The notes under the pieces: model-generated
What the model was told of the DNA's origin: nothing
Seen by the model: only the letters and a program-made list of their open reading frames with translations
The model's database searches: none
Made by a program: the position numbers and the translations under genes
DNA from: Taklimakanibacter sp050251035
Lineage (GTDB): Bacteria > Pseudomonadota > Alphaproteobacteria > Rhizobiales > Aestuariivirgaceae
Length of the DNA stretch: 64,000 bases
NCBI GenBank assembly: GCA_050251035.1
Contig: JBFWNN010000014.1
Span: 1-64,000 of the forward strand
Reading direction: 5' to 3'
Shown here: positions 1 through 8,126 of the stretch, piece by piece
Layout of the letters: each line of letters opens with the position of its first letter
Position numbering within the stretch: position 1 is the first letter of the stretch

Positions 1-768
1 TCCTACTTATTCGTCATCTCGTTCTGGCGGGTGCGATCCTTCCAGCTGCATGTCGATGCGACGCTCGACCAGTATTACGAGGTGTTCAGGAGCTTCGCTT
101 ATCCGCTGGCCTATACCCTCGCCGTCGCCGCAGCGATCGGGCTCGTCACCACGCTGCTCGCTTTCGCCTATGCCTATTTCTGCCGGTTCAAGACACGGCG
201 ATGGGGAACCGCGCTCGTCTTCCTGGCGCTTTTGACATTGTTCGGGGGGTATCTGACCAAGATCTATATGTGGAAGACGATCCTTGGATCGGCGGGCCTG
301 CTCAACTCGGCATTGCTCGGACTGGGCGTGATCACCGAACCGGTCACCATCCTTCTCTACAACATCGGAGCCGTTGTGATCACGCTCGTACACTATACGC
401 TTCCCCTGGCCATCCTCCCGATCTATGGCGCCTTGCGGGGAATAGACGACGTCCCACTCGAGGCGGCGCGCGATCTCGGTGCCTCGCGCGCGCGCGTGTT
501 CTTCGATATCGTCCTGCCGCAATGCAAGCTCGGCATTGTGTCGGCCTTTGCCCTCACCTTCATCTTCGCCGCCGGCGATTATGTGACGCCGCTCATGGTC
601 GGCGGACCTTCCACCTCAATGATCGGGCTTTTCATCCAAAGCCAGTTCGGCGCCCGCCTTAACTCTCCGCTCGGCTCAGCGATCTCTTTCTCAGTCATTG
701 CGTCCTCCGCGCTCGTCATTTTCCTGGCCGGCGCCTTGCTGCACGCTTTGGTCAAGCCGCGGGATTGA
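1..768 (+). CDS. ABC transporter inner-membrane permease, PotB/PotH type (5' end outside window)
   Basis: Subunit of a binding-protein-dependent importer of the spermidine/putrescine class. The reading frame is open from the first base, so the true start lies upstream. Several hydrophobic membrane segments are visible. The cytoplasmic EAA loop that docks the ATPase is clear (EAARDLGASRA followed by FFDIVLP) about two thirds along. The stop is followed two bases later by the start of a second permease, so the two form the usual heterodimer. The binding protein and ATPase are presumably upstream. The substrate cannot be read from sequence. Confidence 0.9.
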   Translation, partial: SYLFVISFWRVRSFQLHVDATLDQYYEVFRSFAYPLAYTLAVAAAIGLVTTLLAFAYAYFCRFKTRRWGTALVFLALLTLFGGYLTKIYMWKTILGSAGLLNSALLGLGVITEPVTILLYNIGAVVITLVHYTLPLAILPIYGALRGIDDVPLEAARDLGASRARVFFDIVLPQCKLGIVSAFALTFIFAAGDYVTPLMVGGPSTSMIGLFIQSQFGARLNSPLGSAISFSVIASSALVIFLAGALLHALVKPRD

Positions 769-770
769 AG

Positions 771-1544
771 ATGATCGACAAGCTCATCTGGACCGTCGCC
801 GTTGCCCTGATCGCGCTCTTCATGGTGTCGCCCTTGCTGGTGCTGATCCTCTTCTGCTTCAGCGCAAGCCCGCTTCTGAGCTTTCCAATCGAAGGCTGGT
901 CGCTCAAATGGTTCGCCAACGCCTACCACCGGCCGGGCTTTCAGGCAGCATTCACCAACAGCCTGATCGTCACCGCGAGTGTCGGCGTGATGTCGACCGT
1001 GGTCGGCACATTGGCGGCAATGGCGTTGTGCCGCCTCTCACCGAGGATTTCCGGGCCGCTCATGGCGCTCCTCGCGGTGCCGATCATGGCGCCGCCCTTG
1101 CTCCTCGGCGTGGCGCTCCTCACGTATTACACGTCGTGGCTCAATCTGCCGCTTGGACTCCACACGGTTATCGCCAGCCATCTCGTCTTCACGCAACCTT
1201 TTGTCATCCTGGTCATCGCGGCGCGCATGGCGACGTTTGATTTCGCCGCCCTCGAAAGCGCCCGCGACCTGGGCGCTTCGCCATTGCGGGCATTCTTCGA
1301 GATCACGCTTCCTCTCATCCGCCCGAGCATCGTCGGCGGCGCTTTGATCGCCATGGCGCTGTCGCTTGACGACTTCCTGGTGACCTTCTTCACGATCGGA
1401 GGCGCCAATACCTTGCCAACGCTCATGTGGGGCATGCTGCGCAAGGGCGTCGACCCCAGCATCAACGTCGTCGCCGTGCTCATCATGGCGCTTTCGGTCG
1501 GCGCGACTCTGCTTGGCTTTCGCCTGACCGGCTATCGCGGTTGA
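771..1544 (+). CDS. ABC transporter inner-membrane permease, PotC/PotI type
   Basis: Second permease of the polyamine-class importer, 257 residues, starting at the ATG two bases after the upstream stop. It begins with a membrane segment (LIWTVAVALIALFMV) and carries the EAA loop (ESARDLGASPLRAFFEITLP), then SLDDFLVTFF, which is typical of PotC-type subunits. It probably forms the channel with the preceding gene. Its last 62 bases overlap the convergent LysR gene on the other strand, so transcription of the two may interfere. Confidence 0.93.
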   Translation: MIDKLIWTVAVALIALFMVSPLLVLILFCFSASPLLSFPIEGWSLKWFANAYHRPGFQAAFTNSLIVTASVGVMSTVVGTLAAMALCRLSPRISGPLMALLAVPIMAPPLLLGVALLTYYTSWLNLPLGLHTVIASHLVFTQPFVILVIAARMATFDFAALESARDLGASPLRAFFEITLPLIRPSIVGGALIAMALSLDDFLVTFFTIGGANTLPTLMWGMLRKGVDPSINVVAVLIMALSVGATLLGFRLTGYRG

Positions 1545-2433
1545 CGGCCGGCTCGGGGCCCGGCAGATATTCGAGGAACTTGCGGGCGGCAAACAGCATG
1601 TTGGAATGCTTGTTGGTCACCAAATAGACATCGTCCGACAGACCTTCGATCGGTTCAGTCAGGGCCACCAACTCGCCGGAGCCGAGCTCGCGCTCGACGA
1701 CCTCCCTGGGCACGAGCGCAATGCCGACGCCGGCGGAGACCAGCCGCTTGATTTCCGACAAATCCAGCGACTGACCGGCTTTCTTCCAGCCCCAGCCATG
1801 TTTGAGGCGGAAGTCGCGCACGGTGCGAGCTTCATCGGCGCCAGGCAGAACGAAAGCTTCCTCGCTCAGCGCATCCAGCTCGCCGAAGGTCCGGCCGGCG
1901 AGCCGGTGATGCTCGCTGCAGACGACCAGATGCTGCTCACGATAAAGAAAGACATAATCGAGATTGGGATCCATCCGGGGCTCGGGACAGACGCCGATAT
2001 GGGCATCATTGGCGAGGACCATATCCTCGATCTGTGGATAGGGGGCAACCTGGATATAGAGCTCGGCGCGCGGATAGGCCTGGGAGAACTTATGGATAGC
2101 CGTGTCGAAGCGGCTGTTGACTACATTGCTGACGGTCACGATCTTGAGCTGGATCGACAGGTCGTTGTCGATGGCGTCGAACTCGCTTTGGAGCGAGGCG
2201 ACGAGCTTGTCCATGCTGTCCGCGATGACGGCGAGGCGAGCGCCGTGATCGGTCAGGGCGAAACCACCGGGCCCGCGTTCACAGAGGTTGTGTCCGAGAT
2301 AATCCTCCAGCCGCTTGAGCGAGCTGCTGACGGCCGGTTGCTGGCGGGAAATGGCCGCGGCCGCGCTGGTGATGCCGCCATATTTGACGATCTCATGGAA
2401 TGTTTTCACGAGATTCCAATCGAGGTTGCGCAC
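1483..2433 (-). CDS. LysR family transcriptional regulator
   Basis: DNA-binding regulator of about 316 residues. The N-terminal winged helix-turn-helix reads NLDWNLVKTFHEIVKYGG then SAAAAISRQQPAVSSSLKRLE, followed by a periplasmic-binding-type effector domain. I chose the GTG at 2433 because it gives normal LysR length. The frame stays open to 2628, but that extension would run through a probable operator. It is divergent from the ureohydrolase-family gene at 2743, and three GAATCTT half-sites lie between them, so it probably controls that gene and itself. The inducer is unknown. Confidence 0.9.
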   Translation of the reverse strand: MRNLDWNLVKTFHEIVKYGGITSAAAAISRQQPAVSSSLKRLEDYLGHNLCERGPGGFALTDHGARLAVIADSMDKLVASLQSEFDAIDNDLSIQLKIVTVSNVVNSRFDTAIHKFSQAYPRAELYIQVAPYPQIEDMVLANDAHIGVCPEPRMDPNLDYVFLYREQHLVVCSEHHRLAGRTFGELDALSEEAFVLPGADEARTVRDFRLKHGWGWKKAGQSLDLSEIKRLVSAGVGIALVPREVVERELGSGELVALTEPIEGLSDDVYLVTNKHSNMLFAARKFLEYLPGPEPAVNRDSRSGESQAESRRPKAP

Positions 2434-2536
2434 GAAGCGGCGATCGTCTCCTGCCTGCTGCGACCTGTCGATCTTCCTGATCACGTCTACGCCTCGCGCC
2501 ACTCGCCACCCAATAGACGAGAATGTTTCATGAGAA

Positions 2537-2589
2537 GAATCTTTTGACAATCCCGCCGCACGGAATCTTGCGTAGGGTGAATAAGATTC
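2537..2589. promoter_or_regulatory. Candidate LysR operator with three GAATCTT half-sites
   Basis: GAATCTT occurs at 2537-2543 and 2563-2569, and its reverse complement AAGATTC at 2583-2589. The last two form a perfect 7-bp inverted repeat with a 13-base spacer. The array lies in the 309-base gap between the LysR gene and the ureohydrolase-family gene, where LysR proteins usually bind. Apart from a TTGACA at 2544-2549, I see nothing else definite in the gap. Confidence 0.5.
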
Positions 2590-2742
2590 TGAAAACGTTA
2601 CATATTGTGCCCCGATGGAGGCGATCATCGGAAAACATCAATGGCAACGATGCGCATCATCCGGATTAGCCGGCTTTCTAGGGATGTGGGCTGCTTCTAC
2701 TTCTGCAAATGGTGAAGTCGAATATGAGAAGGGGCTGAGGCC

Positions 2743-3825
2743 ATGACCTATCCGAGCTGGGAGGAAATCCGCCAAGGTGCCATCACCAACACCTATTCCT
2801 TCATGAATCCTTGGTACTACCCGATGATCCGGGCGGAAGAGCCGACCTTCATGGGCAGGCCGCATGCGACGAGCGCCGAGGAACTCGAGGGCGCCGACAT
2901 CGTGATCATCGGCGCGCCTTATGTGGCGGGCTGGGGCGGCTATATGGGGGTGAACGCCTCGGAATGGCTGGCCGCACCCAAGCGGATCAGGCAACAATCG
3001 ATCCGCTATGGTTCGGGCTATATCCAGGAGTTCGACCTCGATGTCTTCGAGCACCTGCGGATGGTTGACTATGGCGACGCCGATATTCCGCCGGAATGCC
3101 TGACCGCGCCTACGGCAGCGAACGTGCTTAGAGCGCAGGCCGCCGTCGAGGCGAAAGTCAACGACGCCATGGCGGCCGGCGCGGTGCCGGTCGTCATCGG
3201 ACAGAACAGTCCGTGCGGATCATTTGCCATTGCCAAGGTGGTTTCCGAGCGCACCAATGGTGCGGTCGGCTGTGTGTCGCTCGATACCCATTGGGACATA
3301 GCCCCCAAGGACAAGCTGACAATGGACCCGCGCATCGCCGGTTCCGATGCCTGGAAATACAAGACCTATGAGTTGCTGGGCAATTTCGACCAGAAGCATC
3401 TGATCGAGATTGGTGAACGCGGCATGCTGGAGAACAAGGAGATGGTGCGTGAGTTTATGCGCAAGGGAACACATTTCTGGCCGATGTGGCGGATCCGTAC
3501 CGAGGGCGGCATCGAGGGTTTGATAAAGGACCTGAGCCATGCCTATGACGGAACCGAGTCCGTCTACTGCCATTGGGATATGGACGTGCTGGGGGGCGCC
3601 GGGCCGGCACCCGGCGACATCCTGGGCGAACTCGCCGAACCCTTTGGCATGACAGACTATGAAGTCGTCAGGCTGGCGCATGAAGTCGGCAAGCGGGGGC
3701 TTGCGGCCCTCTCCTTCATTTGCATACCGCCCGGTTCTCCGGCGATCTATCGCGTGCTTGTTTACGTGATCATGTATATGGCTGCCGGCATGGCCCTGAA
3801 GCGGCGGGAGAAGGCAAGCCGATAA
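2743..3825 (+). CDS. Ureohydrolase (arginase/agmatinase) family protein with an altered metal site
   Basis: 360 residues, starting at the ATG preceded by GAGAAGGGGCTGAGGCC. The fold family is recognised from SLDTHWD (D181, H183, D185) and HWDMDVLGG (D279, D281). These match the DxHxD and DxD metal motifs of binuclear manganese ureohydrolases. The first family motif, GGDHS, is replaced by GQNSP (residues 153-157), so the usual first histidine ligand is missing. It may bind one metal, use another ligand, or act on an unusual guanidino or amide substrate. It is divergently transcribed from a LysR regulator and sits near racemase and amidohydrolase genes. I would not call it an arginase. Confidence 0.85.
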   Translation: MTYPSWEEIRQGAITNTYSFMNPWYYPMIRAEEPTFMGRPHATSAEELEGADIVIIGAPYVAGWGGYMGVNASEWLAAPKRIRQQSIRYGSGYIQEFDLDVFEHLRMVDYGDADIPPECLTAPTAANVLRAQAAVEAKVNDAMAAGAVPVVIGQNSPCGSFAIAKVVSERTNGAVGCVSLDTHWDIAPKDKLTMDPRIAGSDAWKYKTYELLGNFDQKHLIEIGERGMLENKEMVREFMRKGTHFWPMWRIRTEGGIEGLIKDLSHAYDGTESVYCHWDMDVLGGAGPAPGDILGELAEPFGMTDYEVVRLAHEVGKRGLAALSFICIPPGSPAIYRVLVYVIMYMAAGMALKRREKASR

Positions 3826-3943
3826 GGGCCGCCAAGCCGGAAGCACGTGCCGGGAATCGTCAAGAAACCACGTCCGCCGCCTGGATCGCATGCGCACCAG
3901 TTCGTCACTTCCGTAAGCAGATCGCGATCCGGGGAAGGTTCGA

Positions 3944-4600
3944 TCAGGCCACACGCATCCGGCGCAGGCAGAGACGCATGGCCGCCGGGAGCGGCTGTAT
4001 GATGGCGTCGCCGAAACGCTCATGCAGGAGCGCGGCGCTGTCGCTGAGCGGCCCGCCGCCGATGACGACGGCTTCCGCACCGTCGATCGCAAACGAGTCC
4101 ACACAGGCCGCGTAGAGGGCGCGGTGCTGGGCGGCCGGATCGTCGGCCAGGGCCAGCGGATCGCCTTGCGCAATGCGAACGCCCGCGAAGGTATCGGCGA
4201 GCGCAAGCTTCTCGACGCCCCTGATGATCGAGGCCTTGAGGCTTGGCGTCGTGGTGGCGATGCCGAACCGGCGTCCGCCCGCCGCCGCTTCAAGGACGGC
4301 AGCTTCGCCGATCCCGATGACCTCGCATGCGAGCCGGCCCCGCAATTCCTCCAGGCCGGGATTGCCGAACGCCCCGATCACGATGCACTCCGCGTCCTCG
4401 GCTTCCGCTTGCCCGATGCGGACGACCTCCCGCACGGCCGTCGCAATATCCGCATCGCTCAGGAGCATCGGGGCGCCCCTGGCGGCGGTGATCCCGCGCA
4501 GTTCGGCGCGACCGCCGAGCACCGGCCGGGCCGCCGCCAGCATCATCTCGGTCGCCCTCTCGGAGGTGTTCGGGTTTATGAGCAGGAGTGATGGCGGCAT
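3944..4600 (-). CDS. Asp/Glu/hydantoin racemase superfamily protein, catalytic cysteines apparently absent
   Basis: About 218 residues. The start chosen is the ATG at 4600, giving MPPSLLLINPNTS, the usual first strand of hydantoin and allantoin racemases. The two active-site segments are recognisable, but both cysteines seem to be replaced. The first reads IGAFGNPGL where family members have CFGDPG; the second reads VIGGGPLS where many have a glycine-cysteine. It may therefore not be a two-base racemase. It lies convergent to the ureohydrolase-family gene and divergent from the GntR gene. Its role in cyclic ureide metabolism is inferred only from family and neighbours. Confidence 0.82.
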   Translation of the reverse strand: MPPSLLLINPNTSERATEMMLAAARPVLGGRAELRGITAARGAPMLLSDADIATAVREVVRIGQAEAEDAECIVIGAFGNPGLEELRGRLACEVIGIGEAAVLEAAAGGRRFGIATTTPSLKASIIRGVEKLALADTFAGVRIAQGDPLALADDPAAQHRALYAACVDSFAIDGAEAVVIGGGPLSDSAALLHERFGDAIIQPLPAAMRLCLRRMRVA

Positions 4601-4725
4601 GATGGATGTTCGGCGCCGAATGCGATCAAGGGCCGGTGCCGGCGTCAAAATTCTCGGGCTCGACCGCCGGGGAGGATTTTCACCCGCCGCGGCCTGTTAT
4701 AGAATGAGCAGGATATAGAATCAAG

Positions 4726-4754
4726 AATGTGCATATTTTTTGTGTTAAATGTGC
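4726..4754. promoter_or_regulatory. Pair of AATGTGC direct repeats upstream of the GntR gene
   Basis: AATGTGC occurs at 4726-4732 and 4748-4754, 22 bases apart (about two helix turns), in the AT-rich gap between the racemase-family and GntR genes. The same heptamer occurs at 6936-6942 in the gap before the ABC importer operon. This could be the GntR binding sequence. A heptamer repeat alone is weak evidence. Confidence 0.35.
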
Positions 4755-4778
4755 CTGTTTCAACAATGGTCGCAACCG

Positions 4779-5504
4779 ATGCCAGCCAAGCGAGTCCGTC
4801 AGCCGAGATCCCCAAGGGCAGGAAAGGCCAATCCGGCCGAAGACGAAGCCGTATACGAAACGCTTCTCAAGGCCATCATGGAGGGGCGCATGAAGGCGGG
4901 ATCCAAGCTTGCCGAAAAGCCCCTTGCCGAGGTGTTCGGCGTCTCGCGGGACCGGGTCAGAAAGGCGCTCCATCGGCTGGTCGCGGAGCGGCGCCTGGAC
5001 GCGGTCCCCAATCGCGGCGTGCGCGTGCCCAAGCCGACGCTCCAGGACATTCGCAGGGTCTATCAGGCTCATCGGGTCTTCGAAGCCGGTGTCCTGCTGC
5101 ATCTGAAGGAGCATTTGTCCGAGGAGCTTTTCCGACGCCTGGACCGCAATCTGGCGCACGCGCGCGCGGCGGCGAGAACCGGCGACCGCTTCACCTCGAT
5201 ACGGCTGTCCGGAGAATTCCACATCATCCTGGCCGATGCGATCGGCAATGCGGAACTTTCGGGCTTCCTGCGCGACCTCCTCACACGGTCATCGATCATG
5301 GTGTCCGTCTATGAGCCGATGTCCGATTCGACCTGCGGCGTCGACGAGCATGCCGACATCGTCGAAGCGCTGCGGCGGGAGGACATCCAGGGCGCGATAA
5401 AGCTTTCCCAGCACCATTTCTTCCACGTGGAGAAGCGCCTGCTGGCCAAGCGGCCGGCATCGAAGGCAACCGATGTCATTGCCGAGCTCCTGAATCAACA
5501 GTGA
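4779..5504 (+). CDS. GntR family transcriptional regulator, FadR/VanR (FCD) type
   Basis: 241 residues from the ATG at 4779 (MPAKRVRQPRSP). The winged helix is clear (GSKLAEKPLAEVFGVSRDRVRKALHRL), with the conserved LA-x(3)-GVSR-x-VR pattern of GntR proteins. The C-terminal helical ligand domain has FHIILADAIGN and ends with histidines typical of metal-containing FCD domains (HADIVEAL, QHHFFHVEKRLL). It probably senses a small carboxylate or ureide and controls the amidohydrolase and ABC operon to its right. It is convergent with the amidohydrolase, with only 15 bases between the stop codons. Confidence 0.92.
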   Translation: MPAKRVRQPRSPRAGKANPAEDEAVYETLLKAIMEGRMKAGSKLAEKPLAEVFGVSRDRVRKALHRLVAERRLDAVPNRGVRVPKPTLQDIRRVYQAHRVFEAGVLLHLKEHLSEELFRRLDRNLAHARAAARTGDRFTSIRLSGEFHIILADAIGNAELSGFLRDLLTRSSIMVSVYEPMSDSTCGVDEHADIVEALRREDIQGAIKLSQHHFFHVEKRLLAKRPASKATDVIAELLNQQ

Positions 5505-5519
5505 ACGGCTCTCCTTAGG

Positions 5520-6884
5520 CTAAGCAGCCGTCGCGCGCGCCTTCCGCCACAGGCGCTCGCAGGCGGCGGCAGCTTCGCGGCGGATCTCGTCCTCGTCCAC
5601 CTGCGTCGACCGGCCGTCCTCGATCACGACCCTGCCGTCGACCAGGACATGCGCCACGTCGCCGCCCTGGCCGGCATGCACCAGCGTGCCAAGGGCAGAG
5701 GTCGCGGGCGTGAGATGGGCCTTGCGCAGATCGAACATCACCAGATCGGCCTTCTTGCCCACCTTCAGGCTGCCGATCTCGGCGTCGAGCCCCATGGCGC
5801 GGGCGCCATTGATGGTCGCCGCGGCCAGAACATGCTCGGGCTGCCAGAAAGAGGTTACCGCCTGCTCCTGCAAGCGCCCGATCGCCAGGGCCCAGCGCAT
5901 CACCTCGAGCATGTCGCCATGCATGCCGTCGGTGACGACGCAGAGCTGCACGCCGGCGCGCCGCAGGGCCGAGGTCGGCGCATGAATGCCCGACATGAGG
6001 CTGATCTTCGAGGCGTGCGCCATGTTCACGCGGGCCTTGCCGAGGCGGGCGATGTCGCTTCCGGTGAGGATCAGGCAGTGCGCCGCCGTCAAGCCGCTGT
6101 CGAGCAGGCCCGTATCCTCGACGGTTTCCACGGGCGTTCGATTGTCGCGCCGCATCACCTGGTCGAACTCGGCCTGACTCTGCGCGAGATGGATATTGAC
6201 GCGCAGCTTGTGCGCGTCGCGTGCCCTGGCGATCATTCCGAGAAGCCGCGGCGAGCAGGTGTCCGGCGCATGCGCCGACAGCTGAACGCCGAGCCGACCG
6301 TCCATCTTGCCGTGCCACTTGCCGGCGAGAGCGAGCGCTTCGGCAAGGGAAGCATCGGCCCGCTTGTCATCATATTGCCACACGCCCTGCGGCAGCGCCG
6401 CGAAGTCGACGTCATGGATCCGGTTGGAGGCATAGACGCGCAGTCCCACCTCGCCCATGCCGGGCAGAGCCAGATCCGGATAGACATAGCTGTCATTGAT
6501 CAAGGTCGTGCCGAAGCGCACGAGCTCGAGGGCGCCAAGCCGGGCCAAGGCGCGCGCATCGTCGGGACTGAGCATCGGGCCCTGCGGGACGTTCGGCATG
6601 TAGGCCGGCGCAAAGCCCATGTCTTCCGACATCCCGCGCACCAGGGTGAGGGCCGCATGCGTGTGCACATTGACGAAGCCGGGCAGGATCGCGTGGCCGC
6701 GACCGTCGATGACCTTCTTCGCCTGGAATTCTCGGCCCGCATGTCCGGCGTCCAGGAGGACGATGCGATCACCGCGGATGCCGATCAGGCCGTCCTCGAT
6801 CAGGGGCCGGTCGGCTTCCGCCGTCACGATGGTGCCGCCGCGGATCAGGATGTCATAAGGGTCGTGGTCGGGTTGCCGGCTCAT
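5520..6884 (-). CDS. Amidohydrolase, TRZ/ATZ (chlorohydrolase/deaminase) type
   Basis: 454-residue cytosolic metal-dependent hydrolase that probably deaminates or dechlorinates a heterocycle or opens a related C-N bond. The start is the ATG at 6884, preceded by AAGGAGG at ideal distance. Metal and catalytic motifs are in order: HTHAAL (H74, H76), NIHLAQ, AAHCLIL and the aspartate in VVTDGMHGD. The C-terminal part (KVGKKADLVMFDL) is the usual returning beta-sandwich. It is divergent from the ABC importer operon that ends in a PuuE-like gene, so imported ureide or purine-like compounds are plausible substrates. Confidence 0.92.
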   Translation of the reverse strand: MSRQPDHDPYDILIRGGTIVTAEADRPLIEDGLIGIRGDRIVLLDAGHAGREFQAKKVIDGRGHAILPGFVNVHTHAALTLVRGMSEDMGFAPAYMPNVPQGPMLSPDDARALARLGALELVRFGTTLINDSYVYPDLALPGMGEVGLRVYASNRIHDVDFAALPQGVWQYDDKRADASLAEALALAGKWHGKMDGRLGVQLSAHAPDTCSPRLLGMIARARDAHKLRVNIHLAQSQAEFDQVMRRDNRTPVETVEDTGLLDSGLTAAHCLILTGSDIARLGKARVNMAHASKISLMSGIHAPTSALRRAGVQLCVVTDGMHGDMLEVMRWALAIGRLQEQAVTSFWQPEHVLAAATINGARAMGLDAEIGSLKVGKKADLVMFDLRKAHLTPATSALGTLVHAGQGGDVAHVLVDGRVVIEDGRSTQVDEDEIRREAAAACERLWRKARATAA

Positions 6885-6960
6885 TCCGCCTCCTTGTGCA
6901 GCGCGCATCCATCGCCGCCCGGATGGCGCGGAAAAAATGTGCGCATTATTATCATATTAT

Positions 6961-6988
6961 GTTTACAAAAATCATCGACGGTGTAAAC
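6961..6988. promoter_or_regulatory. Dyad-symmetric site GTTTACA-N14-TGTAAAC in a divergent promoter
   Basis: A perfect 7-bp inverted repeat lies in the 149-base AT-rich gap between the leftward amidohydrolase and the rightward ABC operon. An AATGTGC heptamer (6936-6942) lies beside it. Position and symmetry suggest a dimeric regulator site, possibly for the GntR protein at 4779. No promoter hexamers were assigned with confidence. Confidence 0.4.
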
Positions 6989-7033
6989 TTCTTTATTACG
7001 CACGCAGAGACGCGCGATGGGAGGAAATCAGCC

Positions 7034-8098
7034 ATGACCAAAGCCCGCACCGGCGCACAGCTTCATACTCGGCGCAGCATCCTGATCTCGGCCAGCGGCA
7101 TTGCCGCCGCCTCGCTTGTCGGGGCGCCCAACGTCCTGCGCGCGCAGGAGCGCGAGATCGTGGTCGGCGGCGCGGCCAGCCATCTCGCCTGGATGCAGAA
7201 GATCGTCATTCCGCATTTCCAGGAGAAGCATAAGGTCAAGGTCACCTTCGAGGGCGCTCGCTCGATGGTCAATCTGGAGAAAATGGCGAACAACAAGGGC
7301 AAGCAGTATCTGTCCGTGGTGCAAATGGACGATCCTGTCCTGATCCTCGCCATCGAGCAGGATCTCCTGGAGCGGATGGACCCGAAAACCATTCCGAACC
7401 TGACCCAGCTCAAGCCGGGGACGATCCATCAGGATGGCTACTGGGCAAATTATCTGCAGCCCTGGCAGGGAGTAGCCTTCAATTCCGATGCCAAGAAACA
7501 AGGCGTCCCGTCCTGGGAAGACCTCTGGGATCCGTCCAACAAGGGCAGGGTCATCCTGCCGTCGCTGCAGAACACCGAAGGCGTCGCCAATCTGTTCATG
7601 GCCGCCCACCTCGAAACCGGCAAGCCGATGGCAGAAGCAGTGATGGAGATCGATGCCGGGTTCGAGCGTCTGGCGCGCATGAAGCCCAACCTGCTCACCA
7701 TTTACACCCAGATGCCGCAGGCCTTCAGCCTCCTGGAGCAGGGCGAAGCCTGGATTGTGGCGAGCGCCTTTTCGAGCTTCGTGCTGCCGCGCAAGGCGGA
7801 AGGCGGCGTCCCCATCGATCTCGCGGCGCCGAAGGAGGGCATATTCGCCAGCCCGTCGGGGATAGCCAAGGTCAAGGGCGGCCCGCAGCCCGACCTCGCC
7901 GATCTCTATGTCAATGAGCTGCTGAGCGTGGAGATCCAGTCGCAGCTCGTCGAACCGACCTTCTCGCTGCCCACCAATGCGCAAGTGCCGGCGACGGCCG
8001 GCATGCCCAAGGTGGAGGTGTTCCCGACCGATTGGGGCTATGTCGCGAAGAACCGCAAGGCCTGGATCGAAAAATGGGACCGTCTGATGGCGCTCTGA
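7034..8098 (+). CDS. ABC transporter substrate-binding protein, PotD-like (family 1), with Tat signal
   Basis: 354 residues from the ATG at 7034, which follows GGGAGGAAA. The N-terminus carries a twin-arginine export signal (TRRSILISASGIAAASLVG) ending near VLRAQ, so the protein is likely exported folded. The mature part resembles spermidine/putrescine and iron type binding proteins (WANYLQPWQGVAFN, VPSWEDLWDPSNKGRV). It is the first gene of a five-gene operon with the ATPase, two permeases and a PuuE-like enzyme. The family suggests a cationic or carboxylated organic ligand, but the actual ligand is unknown. Confidence 0.93.
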   Translation: MTKARTGAQLHTRRSILISASGIAAASLVGAPNVLRAQEREIVVGGAASHLAWMQKIVIPHFQEKHKVKVTFEGARSMVNLEKMANNKGKQYLSVVQMDDPVLILAIEQDLLERMDPKTIPNLTQLKPGTIHQDGYWANYLQPWQGVAFNSDAKKQGVPSWEDLWDPSNKGRVILPSLQNTEGVANLFMAAHLETGKPMAEAVMEIDAGFERLARMKPNLLTIYTQMPQAFSLLEQGEAWIVASAFSSFVLPRKAEGGVPIDLAAPKEGIFASPSGIAKVKGGPQPDLADLYVNELLSVEIQSQLVEPTFSLPTNAQVPATAGMPKVEVFPTDWGYVAKNRKAWIEKWDRLMAL

Positions 8099-8126
8099 GC
8101 AAGTGCCGTTCGAGGGCCAGGCGCTC

